This document shows positions 10,243 to 19,097 of a DNA stretch of 64,000 bases, one piece after another (positions within the stretch are counted from its first letter, which is position 1; the number at the start of each line of letters is the position of its first letter). The translations under genes were made by a program, and so were the position numbers. The stretch is from the NCBI RefSeq assembly GCF_030453185.1, contig NZ_JAKDKW010000001.1, positions 1 through 64,000 of the forward strand. Direction: 5' to 3'. A model generated the notes under the pieces. That model saw nothing but the letters and a program-made list of their open reading frames with translations. It did no database searches and had not been told where the DNA came from. The DNA is from Yaniella sp. GTDB taxonomy: Bacteria > Actinomycetota > Actinomycetes > Actinomycetales > Micrococcaceae.

Positions 10243-11448
10243 ATGACCAACGGTCCAACACCTCGTGTAGCTCGTGCTTGGGACTGGTTGACCGGCGTAC
10301 ATTCCAAAAAGTCGGCCTACTGGCTGATCTTAGGACCGACCCTCGCACTGACGTTCATCGGCGTCGTTATGGTGCTATCTGCATCGTCTGTGGAATTCAT
10401 TGGTGGCGCAGGCTCGTTTTCCTCGTTGAGTTCTCAGGGACTTTACGCCGTCATCGGGCTTGTGCTGTTGTTTTGGATGGGGAAGTGGCGACGGCAGACC
10501 TATCACAAGCTCGCGGTCATCATGCTGTTAATCAGCATCGTGCTGCTGGCTCTGGTCTTTACTCCGTTGGGTGTAGAAATCAACGGTAACCGAAATTGGC
10601 TCCGACTGGGCAGCTTCTCATTCCAGCCGGCTGAGGCTGCCAAACTAGCTTTTAGCGTGTGGGCAGCATACGCTCTCAGTCAGAAACTCAAATTTCAAAG
10701 TTCTGGCAAACACCTGCTGATTCCCGTGGTTTTTCCATTCGGGTTCGTGATTGTGGGCCTCATTATGGGTGGCCGTGATCTCGGCACCGTGTTGATTATG
10801 CTGATGATTATGGCCATCATCCTGTACCTGGGTGGTATGCGGACCGTCTACCTGCTAGGCACCGCGGCGATCGGTCTCATTGGTGTGGCGCTCGTTACCA
10901 TGATGTCGGACAACCGTATGATGCGCATCCAAGCTTGGATGGGCGACTGTGACCACCCCGCGGATCCCTGTTACCAATACGAACAAGGTATTTTTGCGTT
11001 GGCCTCGGGCGGATGGTTCGGCCTCGGACTTGGACAATCCCGACAAAAGTGGTCCTATATTCCTGAAGCTGGCAATGACTTTATTTTCACCGTGCTCGGC
11101 GAAGAACTGGGCCTGCTCGGTGCGCTGTTAGTCATCGGGCTGTTCGTGGTCCTAGGCATCGGCATGTTCCGTGTCGCCTATAACAGCACGGATAATTTTG
11201 TTCGTCTTTCCACTGGTGCGATCATGACGTGGTTACTAGGACAGGCCTTTATGAACATTGCGATGGTCACCGGGCTGCTGCCAGTTATTGGAGTACCACT
11301 TCCGTTCATCTCTGCGGGTGGTTCCGCGCTGCTTATGGCCATCCTGGCCGTAGGTGTGGTCCTATCCTTTGCGAGACATCAGGCACAAGAAATTCACGAT
11401 CGAACCTCAACGGCGCAAGGGCAGCCCGTCACGAAAGAAAGCGTATAA
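10243..11448 (+). CDS. ftsW: Septal lipid II polymerase FtsW
   Basis: FtsW is the SEDS-family glycosyltransferase that polymerises septal peptidoglycan together with FtsI. The 401-aa product has about ten membrane helices, the WLRLGSFSFQPAEAAKLAF motif and the C-terminal LPVIGVPLPFISAGGSALL signature typical of FtsW/RodA. The ORF track starts at 10153 inside murD, but ATG 10243 has a strong AGGAG (10232-10236) 6 nt upstream and lies 25 bp after murD. Its position between murD and murG supports FtsW over RodA. Confidence 0.93.
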   Translation: MTNGPTPRVARAWDWLTGVHSKKSAYWLILGPTLALTFIGVVMVLSASSVEFIGGAGSFSSLSSQGLYAVIGLVLLFWMGKWRRQTYHKLAVIMLLISIVLLALVFTPLGVEINGNRNWLRLGSFSFQPAEAAKLAFSVWAAYALSQKLKFQSSGKHLLIPVVFPFGFVIVGLIMGGRDLGTVLIMLMIMAIILYLGGMRTVYLLGTAAIGLIGVALVTMMSDNRMMRIQAWMGDCDHPADPCYQYEQGIFALASGGWFGLGLGQSRQKWSYIPEAGNDFIFTVLGEELGLLGALLVIGLFVVLGIGMFRVAYNSTDNFVRLSTGAIMTWLLGQAFMNIAMVTGLLPVIGVPLPFISAGGSALLMAILAVGVVLSFARHQAQEIHDRTSTAQGQPVTKESV

Positions 11449-11456
11449 CTTATACA

Positions 11457-12569
11457 ATGACTACGACTATGAACGTTGTCTTCACCGGTGGCGGTACAGC
11501 CGGCCACGTCTCACCGATGCTTGCCATGGCCGAAGCTCTCGTCGACCGATACGTAGATACCGACGTTGATGTAGATGTCTTGATGATTGGTACAGCAGAA
11601 GGGATGGAGGCCGCACTCATCCCCGATGCAGGCTATAACTTTTCAACGGTAGACAAAGTACCTATGCCTCGTAGAGCGTCCGTCGACTTGCTCTCGGTCC
11701 CATTTCGACTCCGCAAAGCAGTCAAGCAGGCTCGACAACTTCTGCGTGAACATGAAACGCAAGTGGTCGTGGGCGTGGGAGGATACGCTTCAACCCCCGT
11801 GTACTTAGCCGCTCGGGCTGAGAAAATTCCAGTCATCGTACACGAAGGCAACGTGCGCCCTGGACTGGCCAATAAGCTTGCGGCTCGCTTCGCCAGCGTG
11901 GTGGCTTGTGCCTTTGAGGGTACCGATTTACCCGGTGTTATCCACGTCGGTATGCCCATGCGAAAGAACATTACAGATCTACCTATGGGTCCCACCATGC
12001 AGGCACAGGCACGCCAGTCTCTTGGCTTGGATCCTGACAAAACGACACTCGTGGTCACCGGTGGCTCCTCAGGTGCAATGAATCTGAACAACGCCGTTGG
12101 TGGAGCATTGGACGATCTCCTGGCAACTGACGCGCAAATACTGCATCTGACAGGCCGCGACAAGGTTGTGTGCGACGAATCAGGTACCGCGATCGAAAAA
12201 GATGGTTATGTCCAAGTCGAGTATATTGACGGGTTGTCGCGCGTTTACCAATCTGCCGACCTGATCGTCGCCCGTGCCGGAGCAGGGACCGTTCATGAAC
12301 TGGCAGCCATCGGCCTTCCATCGGTCTTGGTTCCACTGCCTATCGGTAATGGTGAGCAGGAACTCAACGCGGCCGGGCTGAAGGACTCTGGTGCGGCCGT
12401 TGTGGTTGCTGATCATGATTTCACCTCCCAGTGGGTAGCCACCCGGTTGCCCAATCTCTTACTTGATGAACCCCGCCTGGAATACATGGCCCAAACCGCC
12501 AAAAATCTGGGTATCACCGATGCCGCCGAAACCATGGCCACCATCATTTCCGAAACGAAAGTCGCATGA
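11457..12569 (+). CDS. murG: UDP-GlcNAc:undecaprenyl-PP-MurNAc-pentapeptide GlcNAc transferase MurG
   Basis: MurG converts lipid I to lipid II at the cytoplasmic membrane face. The 370-aa product opens with the glycine-rich TGGGTAGHVSPMLA motif, has VVGVGGYASTPVYLAA in the N-domain, and in the C-terminal nucleotide-sugar domain VVTGGSSGAMNLN, RAGAGTVHEL and LVPLPIGNGEQELNA. The track ORF begins far inside ftsW. ATG 11457 lies 8 bp after ftsW; a second ATG four codons on (11469) is equally possible because the ribosome site is weak. The stop overlaps murC as ATGA. Confidence 0.94.
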   Translation: MTTTMNVVFTGGGTAGHVSPMLAMAEALVDRYVDTDVDVDVLMIGTAEGMEAALIPDAGYNFSTVDKVPMPRRASVDLLSVPFRLRKAVKQARQLLREHETQVVVGVGGYASTPVYLAARAEKIPVIVHEGNVRPGLANKLAARFASVVACAFEGTDLPGVIHVGMPMRKNITDLPMGPTMQAQARQSLGLDPDKTTLVVTGGSSGAMNLNNAVGGALDDLLATDAQILHLTGRDKVVCDESGTAIEKDGYVQVEYIDGLSRVYQSADLIVARAGAGTVHELAAIGLPSVLVPLPIGNGEQELNAAGLKDSGAAVVVADHDFTSQWVATRLPNLLLDEPRLEYMAQTAKNLGITDAAETMATIISETKVA

Positions 12570-14077
12570 TGACCAACCACGACATACCACGTCTGCAAGA
12601 CATCCGGCACGCCCACTTTCTGGGCATTGGGGGAGTAGGAGTATCGGGCGTCGCACGTATTTTACTCGCGCGTGGCATCACCGTGACGGGGACGGACGCC
12701 AAAGATTTGCCTGTTATGCAGCAATTACGCGAACGCGGCGCCACCATTTACGTTGGCTACCAAGCCGAAAACTTCCATCATGCACAAGAACAAACCGGCA
12801 GCACCATTGACGTCGTTATTGCTTCCACAGTGGCCGGGGCCAACAATCCTGAACGGCAGGCCGCCGAAGCTGCTGGTGTGCCCATTTATCACCGTTCTCA
12901 AGGACTTGCCGCCGCGATGGACGGCAAAAAGGTCCTCACAGTAGCCGGCACACACGGGAAGACCACCACTTCATCGATGGCAGCCGTGACTTTTTCCCAT
13001 GCTGGTGCCCAGCCTTCTTTCGCTGTAGGTGCCGCCATCGCCAACCTTGGCACAAATGCGGATCACGGCACCGGTGAATGGTTTATCGCGGAGGCCGATG
13101 AATCCGACGGTTCGCTGCTGAACTACACCCCCGATATTTCGATCATCACCAATATTGAAGCTGATCACTTGGACTATTACGGGACTGAAGCGGCCGTCCA
13201 CCAGGTATTTACAGACTTTGCGACGCAGATCCGTCCAGATGGTGCCCTGGTAATATGCGCGGACGACGAAGGAGCCGCAGCACTGGCCCAGCGCCACCGC
13301 GACGCCGGCACCGCACAGGTACCAAGCGCCAAGGTATACACGTATGGTCTTGCTCCAAGCATGAATCCGACAGTCCGTACTAATAGCCATACTCACACGC
13401 TGGACTTAGCAATCACCGATATTCAACCGGACGTGACTGGTTCCGGCCAACAGGTGACGTATCAATTCAGTGACGGTAGTTCACAAACTGTTGCGCTGGC
13501 TACGCCCGGAACGCATAACGCGCTCAACGCAGCTGGTGTGCTGCTGGCTGCCGTACTGGCAGGTATCCCGTCAGCAGACGCCGCGACAGGTCTGGCGTCA
13601 TTCACCGGCTCAGCTAGGCGTTTTGAGCACCACGGCACGGTGAACGATATCCGTGTATATGACGACTACGCTCACCATCCCACAGAAGTCCATGCGGCTA
13701 TTACGGCGGCGAACACGATGGCTGCGGGGAATAAGGTACACGTCGTTTTTCAGCCGCACCTGTTCTCACGGACCCGCGACTTTGCACAAGAATTTGCCGC
13801 AGCACTCTCACTCGCGTCGACGGTTCGAGTACTGGAAATCTACCGTGCTAGAGAAACACCCATCGAGGGCGTGACCGCCGAGCTTATTACTGATCAATTG
13901 GCGCGAGAGCTCACCGCCCGCTACCCGCAGTCGACGCAAGTGGCTAGCCGGGAGGCTGCTGTGAAATCGGTGGTACAGGCAGGGACGCCGGGCGACATCA
14001 TCCTGACGCTGGGAGCCGGTGATGTCAACCAGCTCATCGAAGCCATTGTTGCCGGACTCAACCAACACAATAGCTAG
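12566..14077 (+). CDS. murC: UDP-N-acetylmuramate--L-alanine ligase MurC
   Basis: MurC starts the stem peptide by ligating L-Ala to UDP-MurNAc. The 503-aa product has the N-terminal HFLGIGGVGVSGVARIL UDP-binding motif, the ATP loop VAGTHGKTTTSSM, EADESDGSLL, and the C-terminal DDYAHHPTEV and FQPHLFSRT blocks. The first ATG at 12566 overlaps the murG stop (ATGA), and a second ATG follows at once. Its TAG overlaps the GTG of ftsQ (TAGTG). Length is normal for the family. Confidence 0.95.
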   Translation: MMTNHDIPRLQDIRHAHFLGIGGVGVSGVARILLARGITVTGTDAKDLPVMQQLRERGATIYVGYQAENFHHAQEQTGSTIDVVIASTVAGANNPERQAAEAAGVPIYHRSQGLAAAMDGKKVLTVAGTHGKTTTSSMAAVTFSHAGAQPSFAVGAAIANLGTNADHGTGEWFIAEADESDGSLLNYTPDISIITNIEADHLDYYGTEAAVHQVFTDFATQIRPDGALVICADDEGAAALAQRHRDAGTAQVPSAKVYTYGLAPSMNPTVRTNSHTHTLDLAITDIQPDVTGSGQQVTYQFSDGSSQTVALATPGTHNALNAAGVLLAAVLAGIPSADAATGLASFTGSARRFEHHGTVNDIRVYDDYAHHPTEVHAAITAANTMAAGNKVHVVFQPHLFSRTRDFAQEFAAALSLASTVRVLEIYRARETPIEGVTAELITDQLARELTARYPQSTQVASREAAVKSVVQAGTPGDIILTLGAGDVNQLIEAIVAGLNQHNS

Positions 14078-15048
14078 TGCCCATGTCGAAAAACCCGCCC
14101 AAGAATCCATCAAATAACTCGGATGATACCAACCAAGTCGCAGAAAAGTTTCCCGGCCTGGCAGCTAAAAAACCGGCCAAATCTATCTCGGTCGAACGTC
14201 CTATCCACTCCGACGAGAAAACTGTCACGGAAACTGGAATCCCCCGGGTCGATGACGAACCCGCAAGGCCATCGGACCCCGCGTTGGAGGCGGACGACAA
14301 TGATATCGATGAGACAGTTTTGGAGCTTCCGCCAAGTCCCGAACAGCGGAAGATTAAGCGTCGTCGGGCCCTCTGGATAAGTATCCTGTCCACCTTGGTG
14401 CTTCTCGGTGGTGGCTGGGCTGTGTTGTATTTCTCACCGATTCTGGCAATCGAAGAAATTGAACACGAAGGACTGGACTTAGTGACCGAGTCACAAGCAG
14501 TCGAGCGTACCGCGGGGCTGGAGGGTAAACCACTACCTCAAGTCGGGGAACGTGGTGTGAACGAACTGTTTGAAAACATCCCCGCGGTAAAAGACGTGAC
14601 GTTGCGAGCAGAACCACCACACGGACTCGTTGTCAACATCAATGAGTATCAACCTATCGCCATGGGCCCACGAGGCAAAGAGTACGTGGTGTTTTCCGAA
14701 GACGGTACTGAACTCGCTGAAATCACTTCCAAAAAAGCCCAGGAATTTGATCTTCCCGTGGTCGCATCAGCTGCCGATGTGACCGACGAAGATGTATTCA
14801 ACACGATCAATGAAGTATTGGGGTCATTGCCGGACGATTTGCGCGACCAGGTACGAGCAGCATCGGGGTCGTCGATTGACTCAATTGAGCTCGAACTCAC
14901 TTCTGGCAAAGTGGTGATGTGGGGCAATAATGAAGATGCTGAGAAGAAGGCCAAAGTTCTTGAAGCTCTGCTCGGACTCGAGGACGATGAAGCGGCACAA
15001 ATATCGGAATATGATGTTTCCGCACCCGACTTTCCGGTTACTCGGTAA
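14077..15048 (+). CDS. ftsQ: Cell division protein FtsQ/DivIB
   Basis: FtsQ is a bitopic divisome scaffold. The 323-aa product has a long charged cytoplasmic N-terminus (about 1-97), one membrane helix (about 99-119, LWISILSTLVLLGGGWAVLYF), a POTRA domain starting at ILAIEEIEHEGLDLVTE (about 122-190), and the FtsQ beta domain with EYQPIAMGPRGKEYVVFSEDG. Either GTG 14077, overlapping the murC stop, or ATG 14083 two codons later could be the start; neither has a clear ribosome site, so coupling to murC is likely. It is the last gene before ftsZ. Confidence 0.9.
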   Translation: MPMSKNPPKNPSNNSDDTNQVAEKFPGLAAKKPAKSISVERPIHSDEKTVTETGIPRVDDEPARPSDPALEADDNDIDETVLELPPSPEQRKIKRRRALWISILSTLVLLGGGWAVLYFSPILAIEEIEHEGLDLVTESQAVERTAGLEGKPLPQVGERGVNELFENIPAVKDVTLRAEPPHGLVVNINEYQPIAMGPRGKEYVVFSEDGTELAEITSKKAQEFDLPVVASAADVTDEDVFNTINEVLGSLPDDLRDQVRAASGSSIDSIELELTSGKVVMWGNNEDAEKKAKVLEALLGLEDDEAAQISEYDVSAPDFPVTR

Positions 15049-15098
15049 CTCGATACCGCTTTTATGTGGTGATCGGGCCGACACACGGTCGAGGGTCA

Positions 15099-15127
15099 TT
15101 GCCCAGCCGATGGTGTGGGCATATTGT
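15099..15127 (+). promoter_or_regulatory. Possible ftsZ promoter in ftsQ-ftsZ gap
   Basis: The 150-bp gap between ftsQ and ftsZ is the largest in the dcw cluster after the mraZ leader, which fits the separate ftsZ promoters found in many bacteria. The best match I see is TTGCCC (15099-15104), a 17-bp spacer and TATTGT (15122-15127). Each hexamer matches 4 of 6 consensus positions, so this is weak. Confidence 0.25.
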
Positions 15128-15198
15128 GTGCTAGAGAAGTAAACTTGGACGCAGCTTGAACTCCGTCCCACAAACGAACGCAGAATAGGGATCATATC

Positions 15199-16377
15199 GT
15201 GAGCTCACCCCAGAATTACCTGGCCGTCATCAAAGTTGTTGGTGTCGGCGGCGGCGGCGTGAACGCTGTCAACCGAATGATCGATGTCGGATTGCGCGGT
15301 GTTGAGTTCATTGCTATTAACACCGACGCTCAGGCACTGCTCATGTCGTCTGCTGAAGTAAAACTCGACGTCGGCCGTGACCTGACCCGCGGCCTCGGTG
15401 CAGGTGCCGACCCAGAGGTCGGCCGTCAGGCCGCCGAGGATCATGCTGAAGAGATCGAAGCAGCCCTCAAGGGGGCTGACATGGTCTTCGTGACCGCAGG
15501 CGAAGGTGGTGGAACCGGAACCGGTGCTGCCCCCGTTGTAGCCCGTGTCGCACGTTCACTCGGTGCGTTGACCATCGGTGTGGTCACCCGACCGTTTACC
15601 TTCGAAGGTCGCCGTCGTGCAACCAATGCCGAAACAGGTATTGACTCACTGCGTGACGAAGTTGATACGCTCATCGTTATTCCGAATGATCGGCTGCTGT
15701 CGATTTCAGATCGTTCCATTTCCATCATGGAGGCCTTTGAAGAAGCAGATAAGGTGCTCTTATCTGGCGTGCAAGGCATTACCGATCTGATTACCACGGC
15801 CGGCCTCATTAACTTGGACTTCGCCGACGTCAAGTCGGTTATGCAAGGTGCCGGCTCAGCACTGATGGGTCTCGGCGCAGCACAGGGTGAGAACCGTGCT
15901 GTGGAGGCGACTGAAGCAGCGATTGCTTCACCACTTCTGGAGGCTTCGATCGATGGCGCACACGGAGTGCTCCTATCGATTCAAGGTGGCACAGATATGG
16001 GGCTGTTCGAAATCAACGAAGCAGCTCGAATGGTGCAAGAAGTGGCCCACCCAGAGGCCAACATCATCTTTGGCGCCGTAATCTCTGACAATCTTGGAGA
16101 CGAAGTCCGTGTGACCGTTATCGCAGCAGGATTCGATGACCCTGTCAATGCGGCACAAAATGCAGGGACATCGCAGGTAGCAGCTCCCGTGGCCCCAGTA
16201 GCCTCGATCAGTCCTGTGAGCGCGCCAGAACCGAATGTTCCGGAGGAGTCACCTGAGGACACTACTCAGAAGTCGGAAGAAAGCCAGGATCAGAACCGAG
16301 TAGAACCCTTACCGACCGTCGTTGAGTCATCAAATAAGGGCAACGACGACCTGGACGTGCCTGATTTCCTTAAGTAA
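15199..16377 (+). CDS. ftsZ: Cell division GTPase FtsZ
   Basis: FtsZ is the tubulin-like GTPase that forms the Z ring. The 392-aa product has [15 protein letters not shown] at the N-terminus, the tubulin signature [13 protein letters not shown] (about residue 101), the T7-loop segment [11 protein letters not shown], and a variable linker ending in the conserved C-terminal peptide [10 protein letters not shown], which binds partners such as SepF and FtsW. The GTG start follows an AGGGATC stretch. It ends the dcw block; pgeF and sepF follow. Confidence 0.97.
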   Translation: MSSPQNYLAVIKVVGVGGGGVNAVNRMIDVGLRGVEFIAINTDAQALLMSSAEVKLDVGRDLTRGLGAGADPEVGRQAAEDHAEEIEAALKGADMVFVTAGEGGGTGTGAAPVVARVARSLGALTIGVVTRPFTFEGRRRATNAETGIDSLRDEVDTLIVIPNDRLLSISDRSISIMEAFEEADKVLLSGVQGITDLITTAGLINLDFADVKSVMQGAGSALMGLGAAQGENRAVEATEAAIASPLLEASIDGAHGVLLSIQGGTDMGLFEINEAARMVQEVAHPEANIIFGAVISDNLGDEVRVTVIAAGFDDPVNAAQNAGTSQVAAPVAPVASISPVSAPEPNVPEESPEDTTQKSEESQDQNRVEPLPTVVESSNKGNDDLDVPDFLK

Positions 16378-17104
16378 GCTGCTGATTCACCAGCACCGTA
16401 CTGACACCGGACATAATGTAGGTTTCACCTCCGTCGATGCCGGCAATATGTCGTTGACGGTGCTTGATCGGCACCATACGGCTGAGGATACTGCCAATAA
16501 CCGGCGTGCACTTGAAGTAGCATTGGGAATAGAGCCTGGTACAACAAGATTCGTTTCTCAAACTCACTCTTCTATAGTGCAATCCTCCGGTGACCAAGGT
16601 TGGACGCAGGTCGAAACCATAGGCGAAGGTGATGCAATCGTCTCGGAGGATGGAACCGATCCCATTGCCATCCTGGTAGCCGATTGCTTGCCGATTGCTT
16701 TCACCACCGACTACGGTCCAACTGCCATTGCACATGCGGGTCGCGTCGGCTTGTTGGGCGGCATCCTCCAAAACACTGTTCAGCAGCTTCGGACCCTCGA
16801 CGCCCAAGGAACCGGGACTATCACAGCGACGATCGGGCCTGGCGTCTGTGGACAGTGTTACGAGGTCCCTGAGTCAATGCGCGATCAAGCGAGTCTCGAT
16901 CATCCCGCCATTTTTTCTGAAACGACATGGGGGACTCCAGCACTCGATCTTCCCGCAGCTGCCGAAGATATTTTGCGGCAACGTGGTGTCGTTGTACAGC
17001 GAGTAGAAGAATGTACGTTGACGAACGAGCGACTGTTTTCTCACCGTCGGAATCCAGGAGTTGGTCGTCTAGCCGGCGTCGTATGGCAAACGAGGGAATC
17101 ATAG
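16322..17104 (+). CDS. pgeF: Polyphenol oxidase/laccase-domain protein of the YfiH/PgeF family
   Basis: The YfiH/PgeF family has a single-domain Cys/His copper- or zinc-binding fold. Members are described as purine nucleoside phosphorylase/deaminase-like enzymes or as peptidoglycan-editing factor. Visible family blocks are [25 protein letters not shown] and the [12 protein letters not shown] stretch. The start is uncertain. In this frame the only common start before the first beta strand ([14 protein letters not shown]) is TTG 16322, which lies 56 bp inside ftsZ and lacks a ribosome site. ATG 16448 would delete that conserved strand, and CTG 16379 or 16382, just after the ftsZ stop, is an alternative. 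It follows ftsZ as in most actinobacteria. Confidence 0.8.
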   Translation: MSHQIRATTTWTCLISLSKLLIHQHRTDTGHNVGFTSVDAGNMSLTVLDRHHTAEDTANNRRALEVALGIEPGTTRFVSQTHSSIVQSSGDQGWTQVETIGEGDAIVSEDGTDPIAILVADCLPIAFTTDYGPTAIAHAGRVGLLGGILQNTVQQLRTLDAQGTGTITATIGPGVCGQCYEVPESMRDQASLDHPAIFSETTWGTPALDLPAAAEDILRQRGVVVQRVEECTLTNERLFSHRRNPGVGRLAGVVWQTRES

Positions 17105-17204
17105 CGATGCTGTACGACACACCGACGAATGCGACGCATTTCCCTGGTTTTGGCCGCTTTGTCCACTAGGGTCGAAGGTGTCTTAGGACCATCAAGGATT
17201 TGAG

Positions 17205-17771
17205 GTGCGCATGGTTAGCGGATTAAGGAAAGCTATGATCCGTATGGGTCTGGCTGATAGTGATGAAGCCTATGAGCAAGAACTCATAGAAGAAGAAGAA
17301 CGTAAAGCAAGTCAGGCACCTGCCGAACCTGCCCCGAAGCCAGAGGTGCGGGAAGCAGCCCCAGTGACCACCACGCCCGTGGAAACACCACAGGCGGGTC
17401 CACGCGCGGTGCCAAATGAAGATGATGACTACCGGGCGCCGGTTACACCTATCAAGCGTGTGGTCCAGTCCCGAGAGGAAAGCGCTGAAGTGCACAAACT
17501 GCGTACCATCCACCCGCGGTCCTATAATGACGCGAAGCTTATCGGAGAAGCAATCCGCTCAGGCATCCCCGTTATTATTAACGTCACCGACATGTCGGAA
17601 GCAGAAGCGAAACGGCTGGTGGACTTTTCAGCGGGACTCGCCTTTGGTCTGCATGGTGCGATCGAACGGGTAACGAATAAGGTCTTCTTATTGACGCCCA
17701 CAAACGTGGAAAACGTCATTGATGGACATTCAGCTACAGCCCACGACGAAGACTTCTTCGATCAGGCGTAA
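17205..17771 (+). CDS. sepF: Cell division protein SepF
   Basis: SepF tethers FtsZ filaments to the membrane through an N-terminal amphipathic helix and polymerises via its C-terminal core. The 188-aa product has the helix (LRKAMIRMGLADSD), an acidic, Ala/Pro-rich linker, and the DUF552 core from about residue 85 (IHPRSYNDAKLIGEAIRSG to NVEN). GTG 17205 has AAGGA 6 nt upstream, while ATG 17211 has GAGG 5 nt upstream; both are plausible. yggS, which usually precedes sepF in actinobacteria, is absent from the 100-bp gap. Confidence 0.92.
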   Translation: MRMVSGLRKAMIRMGLADSDEAYEQELIEEEERKASQAPAEPAPKPEVREAAPVTTTPVETPQAGPRAVPNEDDDYRAPVTPIKRVVQSREESAEVHKLRTIHPRSYNDAKLIGEAIRSGIPVIINVTDMSEAEAKRLVDFSAGLAFGLHGAIERVTNKVFLLTPTNVENVIDGHSATAHDEDFFDQA

Positions 17772-17814
17772 GCAGATCCGCAAAGCCACACAGAACCAAG
17801 GATACTGAGGACTC

Positions 17815-18108
17815 GTGCAGATAGTTTGGACCACGTTGTATTTGGTCGCGACCATTTACTTTTTCATCCTCGTGGTACGCGTCCTCTACTCATTGGTCAA
17901 CTCCTTCGCGCACGACTGGAGACCACGCGGAATTAACCTCATCATTGCCGAACTGGTAATGACAGCAACTGATCCGCCATTACGCTTTTTCCGTCGGTTT
18001 ATTCCACCGTTGCGCCTCGGCCAGGTATCACTAGATCTGTCCTTCATCGTGGTGTTTTTCATTGTCATGATCATTCGTTTCGTGGCGTTGCAAGCTGCGG
18101 CAGGCTGA
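17815..18108 (+). CDS. YggT family membrane protein
   Basis: This is a 97-aa integral membrane protein with two hydrophobic segments (about 5-25 and 70-92) and the YggT family hairpin TDPPLRFFRRFIPPLRLG between them. It lies between sepF and wag31, its standard place in Gram-positive division clusters. The molecular role is not established; a link to division or osmotic tolerance has been suggested for the family. The GTG start at 17815 lies behind an AAGGAT...TGAGGA region. Confidence 0.88.
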   Translation: MQIVWTTLYLVATIYFFILVVRVLYSLVNSFAHDWRPRGINLIIAELVMTATDPPLRFFRRFIPPLRLGQVSLDLSFIVVFFIVMIIRFVALQAAAG

Positions 18109-18246
18109 TTCAACTAAAGTGATATTGTTGATGTTTTGAGATATTTCGACATTGTGGCGGCGTGGACTACTCGTTTGCTAAGCCACGGTGATAATGTAAT
18201 CCTCAGATGAATAAGTAGACTAGAGTTCCGACTTGAACTACTAATG

Positions 18247-18264
18247 AGAAAACTCAAGTTTTCT
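18247..18264. repeat. 18-bp palindrome upstream of wag31
   Basis: AGAAAACT-CA-AGTTTTCT is a perfect inverted repeat with 8-bp arms and a 2-bp centre, ending 35 bp before the wag31 ATG in the 190-bp yggT-wag31 gap. The short centre suits a dimeric protein's operator better than an RNA hairpin. No regulator is assigned. Confidence 0.6.
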
Positions 18265-18299
18265 AAATATGTACATGACCAAGTAATTGGGGTGACCAC

Positions 18300-18980
18300 A
18301 TGGCTCTCACGCCGGAAGTTGTAGTCAATAAGAAGTTCCAAGTCACGAAATTTCGTGAAGGCTACGATCAAGACGAAGTAGACGATTTCCTCGACGAGAT
18401 CGTTGAGGAATTGCGCCGTCTAAATCAAGAAAATGACGACCTACGGCGTCAGGTGACTGAGCTTGAAGCTCAAACCGGTGAAGAAGCACCTGTCCCTGCC
18501 CCTGTACCTGCTGGCGACGGAGACGACTCCACAACCACCTCGGCAGCAGACCTTCCCGTTGTTGAGCCAGAGCAGGAAGCTGAAACCGAAACACCAGCGG
18601 TACCAGCAGCGGAGCCGGAGCCTCTCCAGCAGACAACCGCTACGGCCGCAGCTCCTGTCGCGTCGGGTCATGAAGACACCGCAGAGTCGGCAGCCGGGGT
18701 TCTCGCTATGGCACAGCGCCTGCATGATGAATATGTCTCTGACGGCGAGCGCAAACGCGATGAGATCGTTTCTGAAGCTGAGCGTGAAGCCAACCGGCTG
18801 GTTACCGAGGCACAAGAAACCTCACGTAAAACGTTGGCAGACTTCGAAGAACGCAAGACCGTTCTGGAACGTGAAGTTGAAGAACTCCGCGGCTTCGAAC
18901 GCGACTACCGTTCACGGTTGCGCTCATTTATTGAAAACCAACTTCAAGATCTGGACTCACAAGCTCGAGTCACAGAGTAG
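18300..18980 (+). CDS. wag31: Polar growth scaffold Wag31/DivIVA
   Basis: DivIVA/Wag31 binds curved membrane at poles and septa through an N-terminal lipid-binding coiled coil and directs actinobacterial tip growth. The 226-aa product has the domain at about 1-60 (LTPEVVVNKKFQ...GYDQDEVDDFLDEIVEEL), then a low-complexity Pro/Ala/Glu/Thr linker (about 62-125), then a charged coiled coil to the C-terminus. The linker is typical of actinobacterial homologues. The ATG follows GGGGTGA. A long palindrome lies 35 bp upstream and a strong inverted repeat lies downstream. Confidence 0.93.
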   Translation: MALTPEVVVNKKFQVTKFREGYDQDEVDDFLDEIVEELRRLNQENDDLRRQVTELEAQTGEEAPVPAPVPAGDGDDSTTTSAADLPVVEPEQEAETETPAVPAAEPEPLQQTTATAAAPVASGHEDTAESAAGVLAMAQRLHDEYVSDGERKRDEIVSEAEREANRLVTEAQETSRKTLADFEERKTVLEREVEELRGFERDYRSRLRSFIENQLQDLDSQARVTE

Positions 18981-19023
18981 TCTGGCACCCCGAGACGACT
19001 TCCGGGTTTTTCACGCCACGTAC

Positions 19024-19057
19024 GATGGTCGGCTATTTACATAAATAGCCGATCATC
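19024..19057 (+). repeat. 34-bp inverted repeat between wag31 and lspA
   Basis: GATGGTCGGCTATTTA and TAAATAGCCGATCATC are 16-nt arms around CA, with one mismatch that would be a G-U pair in RNA. It sits 44 bp after wag31 and about 40 bp before lspA. As RNA it would form a long hairpin with loop TTTACATAAA or smaller. It lacks a following T run, so it is either a poor terminator, a processing/stability hairpin or an operator. Confidence 0.55.
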
Positions 19058-19097
19058 TGCATGTAAAACAACGTTTTATTCTCTCAAAGGAGCCACC

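Noticed and set aside
19024-19057. Chromosome dimer resolution (dif) site
   Set aside because: The symmetry and length do not match the roughly 28-bp XerCD site with its 6-bp centre, and this is a dcw-linked locus.
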